The notes under the pieces are model-generated. The model was not told the origin of the DNA. It did no database searches and saw nothing but the letters and a program-made list of their open reading frames with translations. A program made the position numbers and the translations under genes. Below are positions 27,154 to 35,422 of a stretch of DNA of 64,000 nt, in pieces. Numbering within the stretch: the first letter of the stretch is position 1; each line of letters begins with the position of its first letter. Where the stretch lies: positions 1 through 64,000 of the forward strand of contig NZ_JACVHF010000008.1 of NCBI RefSeq assembly GCF_014502795.1, written 5' to 3'. The DNA is from Heliobacterium chlorum (GTDB lineage Bacteria > Bacillota > Desulfitobacteriia > Heliobacteriales > Heliobacteriaceae).

Positions 27154-27693
27154 ATGGCCTTATTGCCTGAAATCGAACAGCGTGAAAGCAAACGGTCCTT
27201 TCTCCCTGACCCGGTTCCCCCGAGCATGCTCCAAGATCTGCTCGAAGCATTGCGCTGGGCGCCCTCTTGTCGCAACTACCAGCCTTGGCGTGTCGTTGCG
27301 GTAGAGAGCCATGAAAGTCTAGCGAAATTAGCTCAATGCCTCGCGAAAGGCAATGAATGGGCTGCCAAGGCTCCGTTGGCCTTTATCGTCAGTGCCGACC
27401 CGAAAGATGACGCCACCATCGACGGAAAAGAATATTATTTGTTTGACTGCGGCCTTGCTGTTCAGAATCTGCTCATTCAAGCCACTGCACTCGGCCTTTG
27501 CAGCCATCCGACAGCCGGATGGAATGAGGAATCCTTGAAAAAAACCTTCGCGATCAGCGAAAACCAACGAGTCCTCTGTGTCGTTTTCCTAGGGTTCCCC
27601 GGTTCATTAGCCGATTTAGACACAGAGACGCGAGCGAAAGATGAAACACCTCGGATCCGCAAACCTTTAGAGGAATGGGCCCGTTTCGTATAG
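27154..27693 (+). CDS. Nitroreductase-family FMN oxidoreductase
   Basis: 179 residues with the nitroreductase signature: an N-terminal Arg-rich FMN-phosphate strand (EQRESKRSFLPDPV), then ALRWAPSCRNYQPWR, the mobile-helix region, and a C-terminal conserved strand (VVFLGFPG). Family members reduce nitro compounds, quinones or related substrates with NAD(P)H; the substrate cannot be read here. ATG at 27154 is 7 bases from AGGAGG. An ATG at 27148 is too close, and the upstream extension is unlikely. It is monocistronic. Confidence 0.85.
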   Translation: MALLPEIEQRESKRSFLPDPVPPSMLQDLLEALRWAPSCRNYQPWRVVAVESHESLAKLAQCLAKGNEWAAKAPLAFIVSADPKDDATIDGKEYYLFDCGLAVQNLLIQATALGLCSHPTAGWNEESLKKTFAISENQRVLCVVFLGFPGSLADLDTETRAKDETPRIRKPLEEWARFV

Positions 27694-27738
27694 CTGCTTC
27701 TATGGGCTTAGAATTATCGACAAAACATAAAGAAATTT

Positions 27739-27775
27739 AAGAGGGGCTGACCCAGTGTGTTGGGCAGCCCCTCTT
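27739..27775. terminator. Terminator between convergent genes
   Basis: AAGAGGGGCTG pairs with CAGCCCCTCTT, with an inner CCCA/TGGG stem. It lies between the nitroreductase and the minus-strand gene that ends at 27790, and can serve both. Confidence 0.75.
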
Positions 27776-27789
27776 CGTTTGTTGTTGGC

Positions 27790-28182
27790 TTAGATGTCTT
27801 CCTCTTTCGCTTTTCTTTTCTTCTTCCGTTTTGCCTTTTTGATGCTCAAACCAATTTTCTGAGTCTCCGATATGTGCCGGTTAAGATCCCGCAAGGTGAG
27901 ACGCCCTTCTTCAACGAGCTGCACCATCAAAACCGGTGTCAAGTCCTTTTTAGCGACACCTAATTCAGCTGCCAAAGCATCCTTGTCCAACTCATCCTTA
28001 TAACGAACTGGACGTTCTATCGTAATATGTTCTCCCCGCTCATCTTCGACGACTTGCTCCATCCATTTTTTCTGTTCCATTTCGCCGGCGATTTCCTCAC
28101 GCAAGCGCTGCCTGCGCTCATTCAATTCCTTCACCGATTCGCTCAATTGCCAGTATTCCAAAACGTTGCGCTCAAAGCTCAC
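27790..28182 (-). CDS. Hypothetical protein with Lys-rich tail
   Basis: About 130 residues. The first 45 are a helical, coiled-coil-like segment (SVKELNERRQRLREEIAGEM). A central folded part follows, and the tail alternates Lys and Arg (KKAKRKKKRKAKEEDI), which could bind nucleic acid. I recognise no family. GTG at 28182 is chosen, with AAGGAGG 6 bases upstream. An ATG two codons earlier at 28188 directly abuts that site. Confidence 0.55.
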   Translation of the reverse strand: MSFERNVLEYWQLSESVKELNERRQRLREEIAGEMEQKKWMEQVVEDERGEHITIERPVRYKDELDKDALAAELGVAKKDLTPVLMVQLVEEGRLTLRDLNRHISETQKIGLSIKKAKRKKKRKAKEEDI

Positions 28183-28221
28183 ATCCATCCTCCTTTCCTT
28201 AGAAGAGACTCATTTATTGTA

Positions 28222-28253
28222 ACAAAAACAAAAACCGTGGCAAATAGCCACGG
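28222..28253 (-). terminator. Terminator of the amidase gene
   Basis: CCGTGGC and GCCACGG with an AAATA-type loop (28235-28253); on the minus strand it is followed by TTTTTGTTTTTG. Confidence 0.8.
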
Positions 28254-28326
28254 CCAAAGCTTTACTTCGGTTATATTTTCATGTTCGTTGATTAACCCTT
28301 TCGAACCGCATTTTCTCTAGAAATAT

Positions 28327-29772
28327 TTATACTTTAGAAACGTGTATTTTGGGTAAGCGACCTCTCCAGGGACGAGCTTCTTCCAACTGTTTGGCCAATT
28401 GCAAGAGCGTCGCTTCATCGCCGTATCTTCCTGCAAAGTGCATTCCGATCGGCAATCCAGCGTTACTCCAACCAAGCGGCAACGAGATGGCCGGTTGACC
28501 CGTAGTGTTAAATAAACAAGTGAACGGTCCATATCGAAACATATCCGTAAACCAAGTTTTTGCGTCCATTCCCTTAGCGTTACTATTTAGTTCCCCTAAT
28601 AGCCATGGTGGACAAGGGGTCGTCGGCGACAGAAGGACATCGTATTTTGTGAAGAACTGACCAACGGCTCGGGAGACGCGATTGTTAACATCGAGAGCCT
28701 TCAGTAAATCGCTCGCCTTTAGTTTTTCTCCGTACAGGTATGTGACCCAATTGGCCTGTTCTAGATTGTCTACGGAAGGTACACGGTCCATCAATTCAGC
28801 GACCGTTTTAACTGTTTCATTGACAAAAGCTGCCCAGATGGTAAAAGTCGCCCCCAAGAACTCCTCTACATTGATTTTTGGAGAATCCTCCACCAACTCA
28901 TGGCCTAGTTCTTCACATAACCGCACCGTTTCTTTTAGAGCATGAATGCATTCCTCACTCACAGGTACGTCATATAGCGGATCTTTTCTCCAGGCGATTT
29001 TTAATTTACGAGGCTTGTCAAATAATTGCTCGAAGAAGGGACGTTGGGGGCGTTCAGCCCATGCATAACATCCAATATCCGGTCCCGATACGGCATCAAG
29101 CAACGCCGCCGTATCGCGAACGCTTTTGGTTAAGGCAAACTCCAGCCCCAAACCATTCACCGGTTCCGAATAATCAGGTCCTACAGGGACACGTCCCCGT
29201 GTCGGTTTCAAGCCAACCAATCCGTTGCAGGCAGCGGGGACTCTTATGGAGCCCGCGCCGTCGTTAGCATGAGCAATCGGCGTGATTCCTGCAGCAACAG
29301 CAGCAGCGGAACCACCGCTGGAGCCGCCGGTACTCCGTTTGGGATCCCATGGGTTATGGGTAGGATCATAAAAGACGGCTTCTGTTGTGAAACTATAGCC
29401 AAACTCTGGAGTAGTCGTCGTTCCGACTAATACCAGTCCGGCCTGGCGAAAACGTTTCATAAGTTCACTATCTTCTGGTGCAGTGAATCCCTTACCCAGC
29501 CGGCTTCCCATATTAACAGGAACATTTGCCGCATGCAATACGAGTTCCTTGATTAAAAAAGGCACCCCATGAAAAGGACCATCCGGAAATCCTTTTTGAA
29601 TTTCCCTTTCCGCCGTCTCAGCTAAAACGTTCCATACTGCATTTAGAGTTGGGTTAATTTTTTCGATTCCCTTAAGCGATAATTCAACCAGTTCCGTCGG
29701 AGTAATCTCTTTGTCTTTGACAAGTTTGGCCAATCCGAGCCCGTCATACATGGAGAATTCGCTCAGGTTCAC
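28327..29772 (-). CDS. Amidase-signature family amidase
   Basis: 481 residues of the amidase-signature family. The catalytic triad is visible: Lys75 in PFLIKELV, the cis-Ser in GGSSGGS (about residue 151) and the nucleophile Ser175 in [10 protein letters not shown]. The C-terminal half is like the stand-alone amidases of the 6-aminohexanoate-cyclic-dimer hydrolase group rather than GatA, and no gatB or gatC is adjacent. It would cleave an amide with release of ammonia or an amine; the substrate is unknown. It stands alone, with its own terminator. Confidence 0.85.
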   Translation of the reverse strand: MNLSEFSMYDGLGLAKLVKDKEITPTELVELSLKGIEKINPTLNAVWNVLAETAEREIQKGFPDGPFHGVPFLIKELVLHAANVPVNMGSRLGKGFTAPEDSELMKRFRQAGLVLVGTTTTPEFGYSFTTEAVFYDPTHNPWDPKRSTGGSSGGSAAAVAAGITPIAHANDGAGSIRVPAACNGLVGLKPTRGRVPVGPDYSEPVNGLGLEFALTKSVRDTAALLDAVSGPDIGCYAWAERPQRPFFEQLFDKPRKLKIAWRKDPLYDVPVSEECIHALKETVRLCEELGHELVEDSPKINVEEFLGATFTIWAAFVNETVKTVAELMDRVPSVDNLEQANWVTYLYGEKLKASDLLKALDVNNRVSRAVGQFFTKYDVLLSPTTPCPPWLLGELNSNAKGMDAKTWFTDMFRYGPFTCLFNTTGQPAISLPLGWSNAGLPIGMHFAGRYGDEATLLQLAKQLEEARPWRGRLPKIHVSKV

Positions 29773-29805
29773 TATTGCCCCCTCCTCATAATCGTTTCAT
29801 GACCG

Positions 29806-30051
29806 CTAAAAGGTCAATTTCCAGCACTCGTTGATACAACTTCCCCGAATTCCGATGCCAGGTTTCCCACCCCAAGTTCTCGGATAAAGAAGGACGACAG
29901 CCTGTCCTCCACATTCCATACAGGTCGTTGCTTTTCGAATCGATTCACCTCGCTTCACTCGCTGCCGATCCAGTTCCGTAAAAAGCTTGCCGATGGAATC
30001 GAACTGATCTGATAATTCATCCTTGTGGTTCTGTTCACTCACGATACTCAT
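29806..30051 (-). CDS. Small Cys-containing hypothetical protein (81 aa)
   Basis: A charged helical first half is followed by CMECGGQAVVLL and a lone Cys pair near the end (GSCINEC), so four cysteines may hold a zinc. It lies just upstream of the amidase on the same strand, 34 bases apart, and might be co-transcribed. ATG at 30051 directly follows TGGAG; the GTG four codons on has better spacing. I recognise no family. Confidence 0.5.
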   Translation of the reverse strand: MSIVSEQNHKDELSDQFDSIGKLFTELDRQRVKRGESIRKATTCMECGGQAVVLLYPRTWGGKPGIGIRGSCINECWKLTF

Positions 30052-30218
30052 CTCCAGTCGTGCTTATAAAAGACATATATTCTCAATTCTAAAAAAGAAC
30101 TTTTACATTTAATTACTCCATTAACTTGAATTACCCTTCTAGCCGCCACATTTTTCTACAAAATATAGGAAAATGTTTTGGACATACCTATATCCTCAGG
30201 CGAATAAATTGATCCCGT

Positions 30219-31496
30219 GTGAGGAGTGAACATCGTTTCATTGACCCTTACACTCCCACCGAAGCTTTGCTCAGCAAAGGCTTCATCCTCTCGGAGGTGA
30301 TTCGCCTGACCTACGAAAAAAGAAAGATCTTTATCGGCACCACTGTACTTTGCGCCTTGTTGTTTTTCGGAACGGCAGCTGGCGCGGCACCACCGGTGAC
30401 TACGGTCAACCCTTCTGTGTCGGATAATAACGTCCCTGTCTATCCGGCTACTCCGGCACAAGCAAGTGACCCCAAGTCAAACGCAAGTCCTTCGTTAACT
30501 ACACAATCTAGCCCTGCGAGTACCCAAAACCCCGCCGCCCTTATACCTTTTGCTGGAGATACAAGGGCAACCACGGATACGAAACCCAATGTGACTACTC
30601 CACCAGGCTCAACAACTCCGGCGTCTCCGGTTAATCCACTAACTTCAGGGTCGGCTTCGGGCTCGACATCTGGAACAACACAAAACCAAACTCCTGGAAA
30701 CTCTCCTACAGTTCCCTTACCTACACAGACATTACCTAACGGACAAAATCCTACTGAAAAACCAACTCCGCCACCCCTTGAAGTCGTCCATCCTCCAAAG
30801 GGAGGCACAGTGATCTTACATATCAGTGATAACACATTCACCTTCACCGCTGGAGAGGCCTTGTCACAACTAGAACCTGGCAAATGGTCTTACCGGCCTG
30901 CCATAAGCCCAAAAGAAGCTGCGGAAGAAGCGAATAACTTTATCAGCTGGGTGCCGGAAGGTTCCTTTCGACTGCGCGAAGGCGCTGTGGACCGTATTGC
31001 CAAAGCCTTCCTCGACGCAAAAGATTCCGAGTTGACCATCCCTTCCTGGCGCGTCATCGCAGATACGTTGATTCCATTGACCCATGTCAGCGTGTCAGGT
31101 GGACAAAACTCGAGCACAGCCTTGGGTAAGATCGACGGTTTGGTTTTGCCGCCGAAGGCGATCTTCTCCTTTAACCGGGATGTCGGTCCCCGAACAGAAG
31201 AAACCGGCTTTATCTCAGGGAATGTGCTGCAGGGAAACCAATATGTTCGAGAAGTCGGCGGCGGCATCTGTTTCGCCTCCACTATCGTTCATCAGGCAGT
31301 CGCACAGACAGGCTTTGACATCCTGGAACATCACCATCATTCCATCCGGGCTCCTTACGTCGAACCTGGAGGAGACGCTACCGTCTATTACGGCGTCTTT
31401 GATTATCGCTTCCGCAACGGAGACTATGATCTACTCTTTGAAAAGCGTGAGACTCCGGAAGCGCTTGGTCTTCGTTTATGGCAAGCTGTTGAATAA
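30219..31496 (+). CDS. VanW-like secreted protein with Pro/Thr/Ser-rich linker
   Basis: A signal or anchor segment (IFIGTTVLCALLFFGTAAGA) leads to a 150-residue Pro/Thr/Ser-rich linker typical of wall-spanning regions. The VanW family domain follows, in the last 200 residues: SVSGGQNSSTALGKIDGLVLPP, AIFSFNRDVGPRTEETGF, and GGGICFASTIVHQAVAQTGFDILEHHHHS. VanW-like proteins of Firmicutes are exported and thought to act at the cell wall; the biochemical role is unknown. The start is unsure: GTG 30219 gives a 35-residue cytosolic lead, and a GGAGG near 30293 suggests an internal start. A strong terminator follows. Confidence 0.8.
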   Translation: MRSEHRFIDPYTPTEALLSKGFILSEVIRLTYEKRKIFIGTTVLCALLFFGTAAGAAPPVTTVNPSVSDNNVPVYPATPAQASDPKSNASPSLTTQSSPASTQNPAALIPFAGDTRATTDTKPNVTTPPGSTTPASPVNPLTSGSASGSTSGTTQNQTPGNSPTVPLPTQTLPNGQNPTEKPTPPPLEVVHPPKGGTVILHISDNTFTFTAGEALSQLEPGKWSYRPAISPKEAAEEANNFISWVPEGSFRLREGAVDRIAKAFLDAKDSELTIPSWRVIADTLIPLTHVSVSGGQNSSTALGKIDGLVLPPKAIFSFNRDVGPRTEETGFISGNVLQGNQYVREVGGGICFASTIVHQAVAQTGFDILEHHHHSIRAPYVEPGGDATVYYGVFDYRFRNGDYDLLFEKRETPEALGLRLWQAVE

Positions 31497-31508
31497 ATAG
31501 TCGACTTA

Positions 31509-31560
31509 AAAAGAGCCGCCCTTCGACCGATAGATTCCAGTCGAAGGGCGGCTCTTCTTT
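31509..31560. terminator. Terminator between convergent genes
   Basis: A 17-bp near-perfect stem (AAGAGCCGCCCTTCGAC and complement) with a 12-base loop, flanked by A and T runs. It serves the VanW-like gene and the minus-strand operon ending at 31569. Confidence 0.85.
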
Positions 31561-31568
31561 TCAATCGA

Positions 31569-32105
31569 TTAAAAGCGAATAACCCGAACAGGCTCCGAAG
31601 AGGTATCAGCGGTAGAAAGGCTGGATCCTTCCTGACAGAGGGCTGTCTCGGTCGGTTCTTCAGTAATCATAGAAACTTGTTCTCGGAACATCAGTTCCTC
31701 TACGACCGGAGAAGCCGAAGTAGTCGTCACTGGACAGGCTAAGGCGCCCACTTTGGGAATGTCATAGCCGTACAAGTGATTGAGAATAAAGATGTCCTCA
31801 TACCCTAAGTGCTTCATTTCGCTCAGATCGGTGATGATCTTTTCAATCACCGGCAGGCGTTGTTGGTCTTCCGACGTAAGAAAACGATAGTGAAGCCCGC
31901 TCCAAAAGGGGTCTCCATAGCGATCATAATCGACAAGTTCATACCGCTGTGCGTGGAGATCCTGTAACAACCATTCAACTTCTGTCTGCTTGTTTTGCAG
32001 TGAGATACTCTGGCAGTAGCAGATAGGAAACAAAGACTCGATTTTGTGCTTTCGATACTTGGCCGTACCGAGCACTAATTTTTTGATATGTTCCAAAAAA
32101 GACAT
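31569..32105 (-). CDS. Unknown protein, third gene of the Ycf46-Ycf35 operon
   Basis: 178 residues that I do not recognise. The first two-thirds look folded and globular, with aromatic-rich strands (YDRYGDPFWSGLHYRFLTSED), then helices (VIEKIITDLSEMKHLGYEDI). The last 50 residues are Ser/Thr/Glu-rich and probably disordered. It starts 20 bases after the Ycf35-like gene, so it is co-transcribed with it and the Ycf46-like ATPase. It may be a substrate or adaptor of that ATPase; that is inference from position only. Confidence 0.55.
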   Translation of the reverse strand: MSFLEHIKKLVLGTAKYRKHKIESLFPICYCQSISLQNKQTEVEWLLQDLHAQRYELVDYDRYGDPFWSGLHYRFLTSEDQQRLPVIEKIITDLSEMKHLGYEDIFILNHLYGYDIPKVGALACPVTTTSASPVVEELMFREQVSMITEEPTETALCQEGSSLSTADTSSEPVRVIRF

Positions 32106-32125
32106 AGGAGAACTCCCTCTTTCCG

Positions 32126-32704
32126 TCAGCCGCAGAGGTAGCGGCCTTGGACCCGGAGTTTTTCCAACGATGATTGGCCGCCCCAGAAGGCGCTTGTTTT
32201 ATGATGTTCTTGAATATCTCCCAGTGCTTTTTCCAACTCAAAATACTTCATGCATGCTTCCCCGGCGATGTGTTCCGGCTGACAGCGGAAGGTTCCGCTC
32301 CCGAGGCATTCGATATGTAAGGCGCTGCCGTCAGTATCACGAGCCGTCACCACAATGGCAGCCCCCTCTTGCCGCTCCGAAACGGAGTATCCGCGCTTGA
32401 TCGCTTCGGACTTGGCCAGTTCGACGGCGTAGTATTTCAGTAGAATCTCTCCGTCCCGGCCGATGTACTTGGCCACATGGTCGCCGTCCCAATCGGCTTC
32501 TATCCGGTATGTTCCGTCTTCCATCTCCACAATCGCCGCGTCAAACTTTCCAGGAAGGCGAATGACATAGTCCTTGCGTTTTTTACCGAAATAATATCGA
32601 CAGAAGTCATTTTCGAGCAGTTCAAAGCCCATGCGGCTCACGGCTTTGCTCAAGACTTCCAGATTCACGATAGCACTCGTCAGCACCAAAGTCAGATGAC
32701 TCAA
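32126..32704 (-). CDS. Ycf35-like (DUF1257) protein with apparent DUF2997 fusion
   Basis: Residues 1-105 match the DUF1257/Ycf35 pattern: an MSH start, a VLSKAVSRMGFELLEN helix, VIRLPGKFDAAIVEMEDGTYRIEADWDG, and a C-terminal helix ending IKRGY. Residues 115-180 (TDGSALHIECLGSG...GEACMKYFELEKALGDI) look like DUF2997, a small protein usually encoded next to ycf35. The protein is thus longer (192 aa) than usual Ycf35 (about 130 aa). It lies directly after the Ycf46-like ATPase. No function is established. The fusion is my reading and needs a profile search. Confidence 0.6.
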   Translation of the reverse strand: MSHLTLVLTSAIVNLEVLSKAVSRMGFELLENDFCRYYFGKKRKDYVIRLPGKFDAAIVEMEDGTYRIEADWDGDHVAKYIGRDGEILLKYYAVELAKSEAIKRGYSVSERQEGAAIVVTARDTDGSALHIECLGSGTFRCQPEHIAGEACMKYFELEKALGDIQEHHKTSAFWGGQSSLEKLRVQGRYLCG

Positions 32705-32719
32705 CCCTATTCCTCCCCT

Positions 32720-34225
32720 CTATTGGCAACCTGTCCCGTTGGCCAATCGAGCGGCCCGGTGGCCCCATTCGCGCAGCGCTTCAATGCGCTGACGGGTGAT
32801 TTCACTACGGCACATGGGGATGATCAAACGAGCGGCATAGAGGATATCCTCTGTGTTCACTTCCCGTTTGTCATCGCTCCAGGCGTGAAACATGCCCATG
32901 ATAACGGCTTCTTCGATTTCAGCGCCGGAAAAGCCTTCGGCAGCCTGGGACAATGCTTCTATGTTAAAAGACTGAGGATCGCGACGGCGGCGGCGGAGTT
33001 GGGCCTCAAAGATCTGCATACGCTCTTCCGCGTCAGGTAGGTCGACGAAGAATATCTCATCAAAGCGTCCCTTCCGTAAAAATTCGGGCGGAAGCTGACT
33101 GACGTCGTTCGCTGTCGCCACGACGAAGACAGGACTCTTTTTCTCCTGCATCCAGGTCAAGAAGTGGCCAAAAACCCGTGCGGTGACACCGGAGTCGGTA
33201 CGGTTGCTGGACTGCACTCCGGCCAGACCTTTTTCAATTTCATCGATCCAAAGGACCGCCGGCGATACAGCTTCAGCCACCGCTAAGGCATTCCGGGTAT
33301 TCGCCTCAGTCTCTCCGACGAAGGAACTAAACAGACGGCCGGCATCCAGTCGAAGCAAGGGCTTTTGCCACTCCGACGCTAATGCTTTGGCCGAAAGACT
33401 TTTGCCACAGCCTGGAACCCCGACGAGCAGAACGCCCCGGGGAAAGGGGAGACCGTATGCTTGTGCCTCTGGGGAAAAGGCGGATACTCGTGTGCGGAGC
33501 CACTGTTTCAATACGGCCAGTCCTCCGACAGAGGACATGTCCAAGCCGGCGTTGACGATCTCCAAGACGCCGCTTTTATGGATGATCTGTTCCTTTTCCT
33601 TCATGATGATGGCTGGATCAAAGCTCTTCGTCATAGCTAGGGAAAGGGAAAAGGCGTTTTCTGCTTCACTTAAGGTGAGCCCTAGTGCGGCATCGGCGAC
33701 AGCAGTGATATCCTGAGGCGTCTCCATCTGAGCCGCTTGGGACACTTTTCGAATAACCGGTTCCATCTCCTCCCGCCCAGGAAAAGGAATGGTCGTCACC
33801 GCTATTTCCCGCTCTAACTCCACAGGAATATCCATGATCGACGAGATAAAGACAAAGACGATGCCTCGCCGCTTTTGTACTTGGAACATGTCCTTCGCCG
33901 TCCGCCACACATCGGGAGAGCGCCAATAAGGATGAAAGTCGAGCAAGCAATAAATCGTGTTCGGCAAAAGTTGGGCTGACTTATTCAAGGCTTCCACTGG
34001 ATCGGTCGCCTTCAGGCGGGCTTTTTCTACCATACCTAGTCCCGCAGAAGCACTTTTGTCAATATGCAAATAGTGCAAATGGTTTGTCGTTGTCCAAACT
34101 GCCACGTTCATGTTGAACCGCCGGGCAATCCGTTGACATTCTGACAGTACCCGTTTTTCTTCCGGTGAAAGAACCGCTACGGCCGGGTAGCCAGACTTTA
34201 TGTAGTTTTCTAGCATCAATCGCAC
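32720..34225 (-). CDS. Ycf46-like AAA+ ATPase
   Basis: 501 residues. The first 220 are the N-terminal domain shared by Ycf46 proteins ([18 protein letters not shown] at the start). The AAA+ module follows: Walker A GVPGCGKS (269-276), Walker B VLWIDEIE (324-331), sensor TAND (371-374), and Arg-rich RKGRFDE (384-390). The domain organisation is that of plastid/cyanobacterial Ycf46. In cyanobacteria these ATPases have been linked to photosynthesis and inorganic-carbon regulation, but the mechanism is open. Its stop is 15 bases from the Ycf35-like gene. GTG 34225 and ATG 34216 are both possible starts. Confidence 0.8.
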   Translation of the reverse strand: MRLMLENYIKSGYPAVAVLSPEEKRVLSECQRIARRFNMNVAVWTTTNHLHYLHIDKSASAGLGMVEKARLKATDPVEALNKSAQLLPNTIYCLLDFHPYWRSPDVWRTAKDMFQVQKRRGIVFVFISSIMDIPVELEREIAVTTIPFPGREEMEPVIRKVSQAAQMETPQDITAVADAALGLTLSEAENAFSLSLAMTKSFDPAIIMKEKEQIIHKSGVLEIVNAGLDMSSVGGLAVLKQWLRTRVSAFSPEAQAYGLPFPRGVLLVGVPGCGKSLSAKALASEWQKPLLRLDAGRLFSSFVGETEANTRNALAVAEAVSPAVLWIDEIEKGLAGVQSSNRTDSGVTARVFGHFLTWMQEKKSPVFVVATANDVSQLPPEFLRKGRFDEIFFVDLPDAEERMQIFEAQLRRRRRDPQSFNIEALSQAAEGFSGAEIEEAVIMGMFHAWSDDKREVNTEDILYAARLIIPMCRSEITRQRIEALREWGHRAARLANGTGCQ

Positions 34226-34317
34226 TCACTCCCTACGAAACTTGCTTTTCTATTTACGCCTTTTTTCGTTGAAATCCTTCTTTTCGCTCCATTTGTGGGG
34301 AATCGGCATCGAATCCA

Positions 34318-34359
34318 GCAAAAGACCTCTCGAGACGATCGTCCCGGGAGGTCTTTTGC
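34318..34359 (-). terminator. Terminator of the nucleotidyltransferase gene
   Basis: AAAAGACCTC (34320-34329) pairs with GAGGTCTTTT (34348-34357), with a short inner stem. It is symmetrical enough to work on both strands; on the minus strand it follows the gene ending at 34428. Confidence 0.7.
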
Positions 34360-34427
34360 TCATTCCCTCTACGTAGAGTTTCGATTGCTATGTTAACTTA
34401 TATGGGATTCAAAATGGTTAGCTTTCG

Positions 34428-35159
34428 TTAGATAACCATCTTTAATTCCTGTTTTAGCATACCCTTTTCGATGTCAACATGAACCTGCCGATACTGTTCC
34501 ATGGTTCCGATGTCTTTCCAATACCCGTCGGCTCGCACCCCATAAAAAGGTCGACCCTCAGCTAATAATCGGGGGAACAACTGCTTTGAAAAATCATAAA
34601 ACCCGTTGGGAATGTGTTGGAAGATTTCCGGTTCCATGACGTAAATCCCCGTATTAATCGTGTTGGAAAAGACCTCTTCCGGTTTCGGCTTTTCAATAAA
34701 GCGACGAATTCGTCCGTCTTTGTCAGTGATGACGATGCCAAATTGGGTAGGGTCTTCCACTTGTGTCAATGCCATCGTGGCTAGAGCCTGTGTTTCTTGG
34801 TGATGGTCGATCACTTTTCCGAGATCGATATCGGTGATTCCATCTCCGCTGATCACCAGAAAAGGTTCGGTCAGAAAGTCCTGTGCCTGCTTGACTGATC
34901 CGGCCGTTCCCAGGGGTTCCGTCTCCATATAATAGTGAAAGCGGACACCAAAACGAGAACCGTCGCCAAAATAGTTGGTAATGATTTTCGGTTGATAGCA
35001 TAAGGTCACAGCAATTTCCTGAATTCCATATTGTTTAATTAAATTAACAGCGTATTCCATGGCTGGCCGTCCATGTATAGGGACCATCGGTTTAGGCATA
35101 GAATCGGTTAATGGGCGAAGTCTCGATCCGAGACCGCCCGCCATAATCACAGCTTTCAT
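34428..35159 (-). CDS. Nucleoside-diphosphate-sugar pyrophosphorylase (sugar-1-phosphate nucleotidyltransferase)
   Basis: 243 residues. The nucleotide-binding signature is KAVIMAGGLGSRLRPLT, with SMPKPMVPI next to it. The catalytic core GDGITDIDLG and FIEKPKPEE, and the sugar-site NTGIYVMEP, are intact. Such enzymes couple a sugar-1-phosphate to NTP for envelope polysaccharides. No C-terminal acyltransferase repeat is present, so it is the short form. The sugar and base cannot be told. ATG at 35159 fits the family start; a GTG at 35204 would add 15 poor residues. No other envelope-sugar gene is nearby. Confidence 0.85.
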   Translation of the reverse strand: MKAVIMAGGLGSRLRPLTDSMPKPMVPIHGRPAMEYAVNLIKQYGIQEIAVTLCYQPKIITNYFGDGSRFGVRFHYYMETEPLGTAGSVKQAQDFLTEPFLVISGDGITDIDLGKVIDHHQETQALATMALTQVEDPTQFGIVITDKDGRIRRFIEKPKPEEVFSNTINTGIYVMEPEIFQHIPNGFYDFSKQLFPRLLAEGRPFYGVRADGYWKDIGTMEQYRQVHVDIEKGMLKQELKMVI

Positions 35160-35422
35160 AAGCTTTCCGGCATCTCCTTCAACACAAAAGTTTTGTAACC
35201 ACACTGTTCAGTCTATTGCCCAGAAGAAAAATGTTGCTTAGTATTTCTTCCACATTCTAAAAATTTATCAGGAATAAAAGCAGGAAAAACAAAACAACCC
35301 TACTTCGATAAGGATTGTTTCTATATTCCCCATCACCCAATAATATTTTTATCTTCAAAAATATGTTAAAATTATGTGGTTCGATGGAGTCGGGTAGCTT
35401 ACGTAAGGAGGGATTGACGAGT

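Noticed and set aside
28327-29772. GatA subunit of the amidotransferase complex
   Set aside because: No gatB or gatC beside it and the C-terminal half resembles stand-alone amidases.
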